Below are positions 1-5,910 of a stretch of DNA of 8,466 nt, in pieces. The position numbers and the translations under genes were made by a program. The stretch's first letter is position 1. Each line of letters opens with the position of its first letter. Where the stretch lies: contig CALBKL010000301.1 in the NCBI GenBank assembly GCA_937895985.1, positions 1-8,466 on the forward strand, in the 5' to 3' direction. The notes beneath the pieces are model-generated. The model made no database searches, had not been told where the DNA came from, and worked only from the letters and a program-made list of their open reading frames with translations. Source of the DNA: an uncultured Solobacterium sp. GTDB taxonomy: Bacteria > Bacillota_I > Bacilli_A > Erysipelotrichales > Erysipelotrichaceae.

Positions 1-428
1 CAGAAGAATAGTAAGGTAACAATACCTCTAGGAAATGCCGCAACTAAGTCTGTTAATACACCAGATGCACAGCATGACGCAAAAGCCATACCGAAACCGA
101 AGAGAAGTCCACCTACGATTAAGCCTAAGTTAATAGGGTTTACCCAAAGGTCAAACTGGGAAACGTCTGCGTTATATAATACTGCTGTACTAACTGCAGC
201 TGATACGAAGAACATAAACATTAATGTTCTCATTAACTTTGTAGAACCACCCTTATAGGCACGATTTACACTTCCTGCAAATCCCATAAAGCCTCTAGCA
301 AGAGCGTAACCTAAGATACAACCCATCGCTAATCTAAAATACAGCATTGAGGAACTCAATCCAAACATGCCGAACAAAATTGTAATTGCAAGCAAGACAA
401 AGCCAGCAATTCTTTCTGTTTGTTTCAT
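1..428 (-). CDS. YeeE/YedE-family sulfur-compound transporter (partial, C-terminus off window)
   Basis: This is a polytopic membrane protein that runs off the left edge, leaving about 142 N-terminal residues. I read it by translating the minus strand. Recognisable family features are GYALARGFMGFAGSVNRAY near residues 40-60 and GLLFGFGMAFASCCASG near residues 107-123, with a Cys-Cys pair at residues 119-120. The YeeE/YedE family carries a conserved Cys after a GxxFGxGM stretch; characterised members import thiosulfate, and others sit in selenium-metabolism loci. At least three hydrophobic segments are visible. The start is ambiguous: ATG 428 has AAGGAG at 440-445 with an 11-nt spacer; ATG 437 is only 2 nt from that site; ATG 455 has GAGGGGG at 467-473, also 11 nt away. 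ATGs at 494, 500 and 512 are in frame but lack a binding site. The family call is firm. The substrate is inferred. Confidence 0.85.
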   Translation of the reverse strand, partial: MKQTERIAGFVLLAITILFGMFGLSSSMLYFRLAMGCILGYALARGFMGFAGSVNRAYKGGSTKLMRTLMFMFFVSAAVSTAVLYNADVSQFDLWVNPINLGLIVGGLLFGFGMAFASCCASGVLTDLVAAFPRGIVTLLFF

Positions 429-508
429 ACTTTTCATTTCTCCTTTTTCATCCATGATAAAACTATCCCCCTCATTGTATGGAAGCCCTATCATTTTCAT
501 ATTGTTTG

Positions 509-556
509 ACATAGAAATATGCAGAGCTATTGTAGGCTGGTACTCTGTGTCTATGT
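509..556 (-). promoter_or_regulatory. 5'-leader stem-loop upstream of the YeeE-like gene
   Basis: An outer 7-bp stem pairs 509-515 (ACATAGA on plus) with 550-556 (TCTATGT). An inner 5-bp stem pairs 522-526 (CAGAG) with 543-547 (CTCTG) around a 16-nt loop. The outer arm starts at about the predicted transcription start. No U-tract follows, so this is not an obvious terminator, and I do not recognise a known riboswitch class. Confidence 0.35.
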
Positions 557-562
557 TTTAAT

Positions 563-571
563 ACTATATCA
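563..571 (-). promoter_or_regulatory. Extended -10 promoter candidate for the YeeE-like gene
   Basis: Read on the minus strand the site is TGATATAGT, an extended -10 (TG, one base, then TATAGT) with no good -35 at 17 bp. Transcription would start near 556, giving a leader of roughly 130 nt to ATG 428 that begins with a stem-loop. Sequence match only. Confidence 0.45.
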
Positions 572-641
572 CACTTCTATTTATCTTGAATTCATTGTTA
601 TGCTATGCAAATCTAATTGAACTCTATATTGTAAAATTCGC

Positions 642-698
642 AAACAAAAACCCCTACTCAATTTGAACTTTTTAAAAATTCAAATTGATATAGAGGTT
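642..698 (-). terminator. Rho-independent terminator of the cell-wall hydrolase gene
   Basis: Arms 658-667 and 679-688 pair over 10 bp. The outer segments 649-656 and 691-698 extend the stem by 7 more pairs with one mismatch and a small internal loop. Read on the minus strand the hairpin ends in GGGGTT and runs into TTTTTGTTT. It lies 11 nt after the stop codon of the hydrolase gene, as expected for its terminator. Confidence 0.85.
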
Positions 699-708
699 AT
701 TTTAATGA

Positions 709-1776
709 TTATCCTTCTAGATAATATGCATATGCTTTTTCAGCACGTCCTGCTGTATGAGAAGCCCCCTCGTATCTTGATACGAAGATTGTAGCTGCCT
801 CTGCTGCACCTTCTGCTGAGTCCGCAACATTCTGTAAACCAACAAGCGTACTGTTATATGCACCTGTTAATTCATGTGTCAAAAATGCTAACTGTCCTTC
901 TACTGTTGTGTAGTCTAGTCCGTTATTTGCACAGTAGTTTACTAAGTTTGTATAGCGACCACCACCGCATTGGCATAAACCATAATAGGATGAACCCGCA
1001 GTTGGATTAAACTTAGACTCTTGCCACATATTCGCTAGAACACCACACGCTGCAGCCCTAGATAGACCAAGTGTACCTGTTAAATAAGAGTAGATTACTT
1101 GATAGTTGCCAGAAGTATCTACAGGTCCACTAGATACATACGCTCTTGTGACATTAATTGTATAAGAGGCTGTAGAAACATTACCATTCTTATCTGTTGC
1201 TGTAACTGTTGCTGTATAGGTACCAGCCTTGGAGATATCACCATCCACCGCAACTGTGTAGTTACCTTTACCATTTTCAGTTGAAGCAGTTAAACTACCA
1301 TCAATCGGATCAATAACCGAGGAAATATTAGAGAATAGATCGTAAGAACTTCCTGCTTTAATATCCACGCTACTAGCTGCTAAAGTAATCTCTGCAGGTT
1401 TTGTATCCACAACATTTACACTCGCTGTAAATGTCTTAGAATTTGTTAAACCAAACTTAGACTCTTTGCCAGACAATATCAGTTTGATTGGGTATGTACC
1501 AACTGCACTGGCGTCAATCTGTCCATCAATCTTTAAGTCACCAGTATATTCCGCAACTAATGTATGTAAGTCAAATACATTTCCATACTCAGCTGTCGTA
1601 ATACCACTCATGTTAAGTTTTAATGAATCATATAACTTAGCTTGCGATAGTAACATCTGCTTATTCATATAATCGTTTCTTGCAAACACATAACCAAGTG
1701 CTGTGCCACCCAACATGCAGGTAGCCAAACCAAACGCAAGAAACTTCTTTGCCGTCATTTGTAATATATTTTTCAT
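709..1776 (-). CDS. Exported peptidoglycan hydrolase: Ig-like domains plus phage-tail-lysozyme-type domain
   Basis: With the ATG at 1776 the protein has 355 residues. Residues 8-32 form a basic-plus-hydrophobic signal peptide with a possible cleavage site after YVFA (32). Residues about 59-130 and 131-209 are two beta-rich Ig/HYR-like repeats, the first closing with VVDTKPAEI and the second containing the TATDKNGNVS type of turn. Residues about 224-355 resemble phage tail lysozyme domains: AAACGVLANMWQES with candidate catalytic Glu253, then YYGLCQCGGGR, and a closing YEGASHTAGRAEKAYAYY block. It probably cleaves peptidoglycan glycan strands outside the membrane, with the Ig-like repeats as spacers. 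Cys270 sits where homologues usually have Trp (CQW). The open frame continues upstream to ATG 1881, but that extension would destroy the signal peptide and overlaps the promoter. ATG 1758 is an alternative start. Neither 1776 nor 1758 has a ribosome binding site. The gene is monocistronic. Confidence 0.85.
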   Translation of the reverse strand: MKNILQMTAKKFLAFGLATCMLGGTALGYVFARNDYMNKQMLLSQAKLYDSLKLNMSGITTAEYGNVFDLHTLVAEYTGDLKIDGQIDASAVGTYPIKLILSGKESKFGLTNSKTFTASVNVVDTKPAEITLAASSVDIKAGSSYDLFSNISSVIDPIDGSLTASTENGKGNYTVAVDGDISKAGTYTATVTATDKNGNVSTASYTINVTRAYVSSGPVDTSGNYQVIYSYLTGTLGLSRAAACGVLANMWQESKFNPTAGSSYYGLCQCGGGRYTNLVNYCANNGLDYTTVEGQLAFLTHELTGAYNSTLVGLQNVADSAEGAAEAATIFVSRYEGASHTAGRAEKAYAYYLEG

Positions 1777-1782
1777 ACAAAA

Positions 1783-1812
1783 ATCATACACGAAAAAATA
1801 ATAAATCGTCAA
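1783..1812 (-). promoter_or_regulatory. Sigma-A-type promoter of the hydrolase gene
   Basis: On the minus strand, TTGACG (1807-1812) is followed by an 18-bp spacer and TATGAT (1783-1788). Only six bases separate the -10 from ATG 1776, so the predicted transcript would start at or next to the start codon. Confidence 0.6.
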
Positions 1813-1875
1813 ATTTGGCGCATAGAATACACAATTTTCACACAAAATTACCACAATATAAATTGTGCAAAAACC

Positions 1876-1961
1876 ATGCATGCATAATAGTTATAAACGC
1901 TTACATAAAATACTTGCATATCCAACTATTTATAATTGAATATCACAAAACGTGCATGCAT
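1876..1961. repeat. Pair of TGCATGCA palindromes, 76 bp apart
   Basis: The 8-bp palindrome TGCATGCA occurs at 1877-1884 and 1953-1960. Flanks are similar in the same orientation (AAACCATGCATGCATAATA versus AAACGTGCATGCATGTATA). Both lie in the intergenic region upstream of the hydrolase gene and could be a paired protein-binding site. No function is known to me. Confidence 0.45.
1892..1906 (-). promoter_or_regulatory. cre-like site (candidate CcpA operator)
   Basis: Read on the minus strand, ATGTAAGCGTTTATA matches the catabolite-responsive element consensus WTGNAANCGNWNNCW at every constrained position except one (T for C near the end). It lies about 80 bp upstream of the -35 of the hydrolase promoter, where an activating or modulating site is possible. 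One site in AT-rich DNA may be chance. Confidence 0.3.
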
Positions 1962-1968
1962 GTATATA

Positions 1969-2009
1969 TAATGAAAAGTGCTAAACATTTTATTTAGCAC
2001 TTTTCATTA
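1969..2009 (-). terminator. Terminator hairpin after the AAA+ operon, possibly bidirectional
   Basis: Segments 1969-1985 and 1993-2009 form a perfect 17-bp stem around a 7-nt loop. The core, GTGCTAAA paired with TTTAGCAC, is flanked by AAAA and TTTT, so a U-tract follows the core on either strand. The stem begins at the base immediately after the TAG stop of the AAA+ gene. It separates that operon from the hydrolase gene. Confidence 0.8.
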
Positions 2010-4154
2010 CTACTTCTGTGTCATCTTTAATAAATCTTCTAGTGTAGGCGAATCGCTAGTCTTTGGCGGTTGAATCTTGATTGTAAAATCAAAGTCAGCC
2101 TCTATCAGTTCACTCATATCACTATCTGGACTAGATACAAGTCTTGTGGATTGACGTAAGATTGCGTCTTCAATCATATTACGCGCAAGTCTACCATTAC
2201 CAGCTTCCATTGGATTAATACTCTGTACTTCATTGAAGTAAGCAGTTAACTTATCCGCAAGAGCCTCATCAATATGATAGCCTTTAGCCTTTGCTTGTAG
2301 ACAAGCAATCTTGTAGAGTTCTTCGCCTGTGTAATCCTTGAAGTTGATGATATTTGGGAAACGTGACTTTAGACCAGAGTTAGACTCTAGGAATACTGAC
2401 ATTTCCTTCTTATATCCCGCTAAGATAACGATTAAGTTATCACGGTTATCTTCCATCGCCTTTACGAGCGTATCGATACACTCTAATCCAAACGCGTCAT
2501 CTTTACCACGATGTAGTGCGTACGCTTCATCGATAAAGAGTACACCACCAATCGCAGACTTAATGACTGACATCGTTAATGGAGCGGTCTGTCCAACGTA
2601 CTGCGCAACTAAGTCTGATCTAGATACTTCTACAAGTTGTCCTTGTGTTAATGCACCGATAGCCTTCATATAACGAGAAATTAATCTCGCGATTGTTGTC
2701 TTACCTGTACCAGGATTTCCTGTAAAAATCATATGCTTGGAAAGTGTCGCAGTCTTCATGCCTTGTTCACGACGCTTTTGCTGCATCGCAACTAAGGATT
2801 GTAAGGAAGTAATATAAGACTTCACTTCATCAAGACCAATAATCTCACTTAATTCACGATTTACTTCTTCAAGTTCTTCGCTACTATTACGTGATCGACT
2901 CATCTGAATATCTTGTTCCTTAACTGTAATGACAGGAATATCATTCTTTACAGTCATAGGAATCTCTTCCATATTTCCTAGGGAATGATCTAATACAGCT
3001 TGCCCTAGTGATACGTAGAAATCATAGAAGTTAGAACTGATAGATGCAGCACCTAAATCCTTATTAAAGTGCTGTGCTACCCAATTCTGTACAGAATCTT
3101 CAACCTGTAACTTAATCTTTAGATTTTCCTCAGCTTTCTTAACCAAGTTTGTTGTTTGAACTTGGATAATGGAGCGAATACTATCTTCATCTAGTTTTTT
3201 TAGCGTAACTGTATCTAATACATGGTACATAAAATCTGCACCAAAGGCATCTTGAACCTTCGATACACTACCAGTTGTCATAAACACAAGATACTTACCA
3301 CCAACGTTTAAAGTATCCACGCTATCTTTTACAAGTCCAGTCTGATTCTCTACAAGAACTCCCTTATTTAATACATAACGCTTATTCAGTACACAACTAC
3401 CTGTCGTCACAAGCGAACTAATCATACGCAAGAATGCTGGGAATCCATTTTCAAAGTTCTCAAAGCAGATAACAGAACCGTTGCCAGAAATAGCCTCATA
3501 TAAATCTTGTAAGAAAATCTGTTCCTGCGCTGAAGATGTATAACGACTCATATCAATTGTATATACTTCATCACTGATAAATACTTGACGTTCATATAAA
3601 GAACGAGCCATCTGAGTAACTGCTTCGTGTCTACCAGAGCCCACAGGCCCAGAAACAAGAATAACATTCTTCGCCTTTCCTGCTTCTTCCCCCATTAAAT
3701 ATGGTCTTCTAAATGCATTTGCCATCTGATGGATTGCATCTTTTTGTCCCATCACCTTGGAGATAATCACATTGTAGATATCATCGAATAACTTCTGTGA
3801 GTTGAATTCCTTCTTCTCAACAGGTTTTTGTTCAACCTCAGTTAAACCATAGTCACGCTTTAAATCACGTTCTAATACATCCATACTCATTGCGGAGATA
3901 TCTAAAGGTTCATCCTTTTTCTGTAGCGCCGCATGCATATCCTCTAAATCTTTTTGTTGTTTACGCAAAATCGCATTTAACTCCTGCATTGCTTGGTCTG
4001 GCTGTTTTAGAATATTTACATTTTGACTTTGCTCATTACTATCAATACTTAACGTGATTTGTTCAGACGCATCTGTAGATTCATATGCACGCTTTTTGCC
4101 TAAGACCTCATTCCAAAGTCTTTCCTTTTCCTCTGTTCTACGATCTTTCGACAT
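2010..4154 (-). CDS. Tandem AAA+ ATPase: degenerate Clp-like module plus CbbX/SpoVK-like module
   Basis: The product has 714 residues. Residues 1-115 are polar, probably coiled or disordered. Residues about 120-395 resemble a Clp-type AAA+ module, but the Walker A is GPVGSGRHE (169-177), with Arg175 and His176 replacing Lys and Thr, and the Walker B end is FEN (230-232 region) instead of DE; this module is probably catalytically dead. Residues about 426-672 are a CbbX/SpoVK-type AAA+ module with intact Walker A GNPGTGKTT (479-487), Walker B LFIDEA (Asp542, Glu543), QYVGQTAP (518-525), arginine finger GLKSRFP (Arg598) and sensor 2 GNGRLARN (Arg655). The tail is polar. Family knowledge suggests a hexameric remodelling ATPase; the target is unknown. 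The ATG overlaps the upstream stop codon (TAATG, 1 nt shared). AAAGGAG at 4162-4168, inside the previous gene, has a 7-nt spacer, so translation is coupled. I recognise the modules but not a named protein. Confidence 0.85.
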   Translation of the reverse strand: MSKDRRTEEKERLWNEVLGKKRAYESTDASEQITLSIDSNEQSQNVNILKQPDQAMQELNAILRKQQKDLEDMHAALQKKDEPLDISAMSMDVLERDLKRDYGLTEVEQKPVEKKEFNSQKLFDDIYNVIISKVMGQKDAIHQMANAFRRPYLMGEEAGKAKNVILVSGPVGSGRHEAVTQMARSLYERQVFISDEVYTIDMSRYTSSAQEQIFLQDLYEAISGNGSVICFENFENGFPAFLRMISSLVTTGSCVLNKRYVLNKGVLVENQTGLVKDSVDTLNVGGKYLVFMTTGSVSKVQDAFGADFMYHVLDTVTLKKLDEDSIRSIIQVQTTNLVKKAEENLKIKLQVEDSVQNWVAQHFNKDLGAASISSNFYDFYVSLGQAVLDHSLGNMEEIPMTVKNDIPVITVKEQDIQMSRSRNSSEELEEVNRELSEIIGLDEVKSYITSLQSLVAMQQKRREQGMKTATLSKHMIFTGNPGTGKTTIARLISRYMKAIGALTQGQLVEVSRSDLVAQYVGQTAPLTMSVIKSAIGGVLFIDEAYALHRGKDDAFGLECIDTLVKAMEDNRDNLIVILAGYKKEMSVFLESNSGLKSRFPNIINFKDYTGEELYKIACLQAKAKGYHIDEALADKLTAYFNEVQSINPMEAGNGRLARNMIEDAILRQSTRLVSSPDSDMSELIEADFDFTIKIQPPKTSDSPTLEDLLKMTQK

Positions 4155-5119
4155 TACTCGTCTCCTTTGTGTCCAACTTCAAACATCCCATCGCTTGTTA
4201 AGCCATCCTTCTTTAATACAGCATTTAATGTAGCCATATCTGCAGATAGATTAATAAAGTCTTGGTCTGTGTAACTTGCAATCATATTCTTCATCGCATC
4301 ATTGATTAATACAACCGTCTTTCCTAACTTCTCTTTTGTTTCTTCATAGTTAGGGTCAGTCTGTGCCGTCTGAAGAGCGTCATATTGTTTTAGAATACGC
4401 ACAAGGATTGGCAAATAGTATTCATACAACTTCTTAAGTTTCCCCTTAGATGCAGGGAAAGTTGTTTCTAACTTCTGTGCCTGTTTTAAAAGTGCACATG
4501 TTTCAAATAATCCATTTGAGATTTCCTCATCCGGAATTGCGTCATTGAGTGCGTTAATTTGATCAATATAGCTCTGTGCACTAGAAGATGGTTCTTCAAC
4601 TTTTACTTCTTCCTTCTTCACATTTGTTGGTGTAGCTTGTACATCGATGACATCTGTATTTTGATAATCATCTGCCTGCTTAGAAACTTCTCTTAAAATC
4701 TGTTCATACGATTCTGGATAGTTCGCACCAAATACATTGAGTCCACTTACCAAGATACCATTGCGGTATACGTCCAAATTAGAAAGCGACTTATATTCAC
4801 CATTACGTACACGTAATTCAATTCCTGTACTAACATTTAAAGCAGTATGCGTTCTAAACCACTTGCGTAAGAAGATGTTATTCTTTGCCATCTGTGATGC
4901 GGAAATATTTGAAGCGCGATTTCCTGCATAGTATGTAGATGAGGAATAGCTAGCATATGGGTTTGATCTTTGTTCATTTCTCTTTGAGGCATTTACCGCT
5001 GCCATTACAATCGCAAATACGATACCAACAATAATTAACATAGGTATAAATGTTCCTCCTCCAAGAAAAAATATTAAGAAGAATATCCAACCAAAATCAG
5101 AGTTCTTTCTGTTTTTCAT
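4154..5119 (-). CDS. Membrane-anchored protein with XpaC-like C-terminal domain
   Basis: The product has 321 residues. Residues 10-42 are strongly hydrophobic with a Gly-rich middle (FFLGGGTF), making one long or two short membrane segments, followed by a basic stretch (SKRNEQR). Residues about 74-145 form a small region I do not recognise. Residues 150-182 are an acidic, Pro/Ser-containing linker. Residues about 183-305 resemble the XpaC family (5-bromo-4-chloroindolyl phosphate hydrolysis protein), notably KLKKLYEYYLPILVRILKQY (227-246), matching the typical YYLP-then-KLL pattern, plus flanking helices. The name comes from an old phenotype; no enzymatic residues can be pointed to. XpaC homologues often neighbour TelA toxic-anion-resistance genes; here the partner is the downstream tandem AAA+ gene instead. 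The start is supported by GAGAGG at 5128-5133 with an 8-nt spacer. Together with the AAA+ gene it forms a two-gene operon. Confidence 0.75.
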   Translation of the reverse strand: MKNRKNSDFGWIFFLIFFLGGGTFIPMLIIVGIVFAIVMAAVNASKRNEQRSNPYASYSSSTYYAGNRASNISASQMAKNNIFLRKWFRTHTALNVSTGIELRVRNGEYKSLSNLDVYRNGILVSGLNVFGANYPESYEQILREVSKQADDYQNTDVIDVQATPTNVKKEEVKVEEPSSSAQSYIDQINALNDAIPDEEISNGLFETCALLKQAQKLETTFPASKGKLKKLYEYYLPILVRILKQYDALQTAQTDPNYEETKEKLGKTVVLINDAMKNMIASYTDQDFINLSADMATLNAVLKKDGLTSDGMFEVGHKGDE

Positions 5120-5141
5120 TTTTATAACCTCTCACCAGTGA

Positions 5142-5150
5142 ATTATAGCA
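5142..5150 (-). promoter_or_regulatory. Extended -10 promoter of the XpaC-like/AAA+ operon
   Basis: Read on the minus strand the site is TGCTATAAT, a perfect TATAAT with an extended TG element. No convincing -35 lies at 17 bp. The predicted start near 5135 gives a short leader holding the GAGAGG ribosome binding site. Confidence 0.65.
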
Positions 5151-5188
5151 TATTACACGATTTTTTATATCTCTTCAATCGCATTCTA

Positions 5189-5214
5189 TATACTTGATTT
5201 CATTTACGAATCAA
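5189..5214 (+). promoter_or_regulatory. Weak promoter and inverted repeat upstream of the ChrA-like gene
   Basis: TATACT at 5189-5194 is a possible -10; the -35 region is poor (TTTATA, 19-bp spacer). Just downstream, TTGATT (5194-5199) and AATCAA (5209-5214) form a 6-bp inverted repeat that would overlap the transcription start and could be an operator. Both are weak calls. Confidence 0.3.
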
Positions 5215-5254
5215 AGAAAAAATGCTAGTGTTAAAACCGAGAATACGAGGTTGT

Positions 5255-5803
5255 ATGAATAAATTTGTAAAACTATATATTTCCTGGTTTAAAATTGGTC
5301 TATTTACCTTCGGTGGTGGGTATGCAATGATTCCGATGATTCAAAAAGAAGTTGTTGATAAACATCATTGGGTGACGGCGGAAGATATCCTAAATTACTA
5401 TGCAATCAGCCAATGTACACCAGGCGCAATCGCAGTCAACTTATCCACATTCATCGGTGGAAAGATTGATGGTTTCCTTGGGGCGCTTATTTCCACACTC
5501 GGTGTCATTACCCCATCTATTATTATCATTAGTATCATCGCAACTTTCTTATCCAACTTCTCCTCATTAGAAGTTGTAAAACACGCACTTGCCGGAATAC
5601 AGATTGCTGTATGTGTGTTGATGTTTGGTGCAGTCAAAAACCTATTCAAAACAAGTATTATAGATATTCCAAGTCTACTTATCTGTCTAGTGGCATTCTT
5701 GCTAGCGTATTTCACAAACATTCCTACCGTCCTATTGGTAATATTGGCCGCAGTATTTGGCTATGTATTCTATACATACAAAAATAAGATTCACCTCAAA
5801 TAA
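5255..5803 (+). CDS. Single-domain ChrA-family (chromate ion transporter) protein
   Basis: From ATG 5255 the protein has 182 residues, the usual size of a half-length (single-domain) ChrA protein. Family marks are FKIGLFTFGGGYAMIPMI (12-29) and QCTPGAIAVN (53-62), close to the canonical PGPIA stretch, followed by hydrophobic helices covering most of residues 73-172. The family moves chromate and probably related oxyanions across the cytoplasmic membrane; the true substrate here is unknown. Half-size members usually come as adjacent pairs, but no second copy is next to this one. I chose ATG 5255 because ACGAGG (5245-5250) lies 4 nt upstream and the protein then begins like the family. An in-frame ATG at 5222 would add 11 atypical residues without a good binding site. 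The gene stands alone, between a divergent promoter region and its own terminator. Confidence 0.85.
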   Translation: MNKFVKLYISWFKIGLFTFGGGYAMIPMIQKEVVDKHHWVTAEDILNYYAISQCTPGAIAVNLSTFIGGKIDGFLGALISTLGVITPSIIIISIIATFLSNFSSLEVVKHALAGIQIAVCVLMFGAVKNLFKTSIIDIPSLLICLVAFLLAYFTNIPTVLLVILAAVFGYVFYTYKNKIHLK

Positions 5804-5816
5804 GCAAGTCTCTTTC

Positions 5817-5844
5817 ACAACAATCTCTAAGATTGTTGTTTTTT
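5817..5844 (+). terminator. Rho-independent terminator of the ChrA-like gene
   Basis: ACAACAATCT (5817-5826) and AGATTGTTGT (5830-5839) form a perfect 10-bp stem with a 3-nt loop, followed by a run of T to 5844. It lies 13 nt after the stop codon. Confidence 0.92.
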
Positions 5845-5856
5845 ATAGCCTTTTGG

Positions 5857-5885
5857 TTATATATAACTAACTTATCGTGTAAAAT
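5857..5885 (+). promoter_or_regulatory. Promoter candidate of the CydDC-like operon
   Basis: TTATAT (5857-5862), a 17-bp spacer and TAAAAT (5880-5885) lie between the previous terminator and the CydD-like start. The predicted leader is about 20 nt. A 12-bp palindrome, GTTATATATAAC (5856-5867), overlaps the -35 and could be an operator. Confidence 0.45.
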
Positions 5886-5910
5886 AGTCTATGCGAAAGG
5901 AATTCTAAAC

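Noticed and set aside
367..561. 64-codon plus-strand open frame
   Set aside because: It is antisense to the start and leader of the YeeE-like gene, with no ribosome binding site or family resemblance.
709..1776. Prophage remnant suggested by the lysozyme-type domain
   Set aside because: No other phage genes are nearby, and the signal peptide with Ig-like repeats fits a cellular surface hydrolase.
1758..1776. Lipoprotein signal in the hydrolase (LATC)
   Set aside because: The residue before Cys20 is Thr and the Cys is mid-helix, so the lipobox does not fit.
1777..1881. Upstream extension of the hydrolase gene to ATG 1881
   Set aside because: It would put 35 odd residues before a clear signal peptide, overlaps the predicted promoter and has no ribosome binding site.
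1749..1997. 82-codon plus-strand open frame in the hydrolase upstream region
   Set aside because: Its composition is that of AT-rich intergenic DNA and it runs into the terminator hairpin; nothing supports translation.
2338..2673. 111-codon plus-strand open frame
   Set aside because: It is antisense to the conserved CbbX-like module and has no recognisable domain or ribosome binding site.
5222..5254. ATG 5222 as start of the ChrA-like gene
   Set aside because: The extra 11 residues are unlike the family and lack a good ribosome binding site.
5398..5721. 107-codon minus-strand open frame
   Set aside because: It is antisense to the ChrA-like gene, whose protein clearly matches a family; this frame matches nothing.
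5833..5910. Upstream extension of the CydD-like gene to a TTG
   Set aside because: The TTG lies inside the terminator hairpin; ATG 5911 has a proper AAAGGA site.
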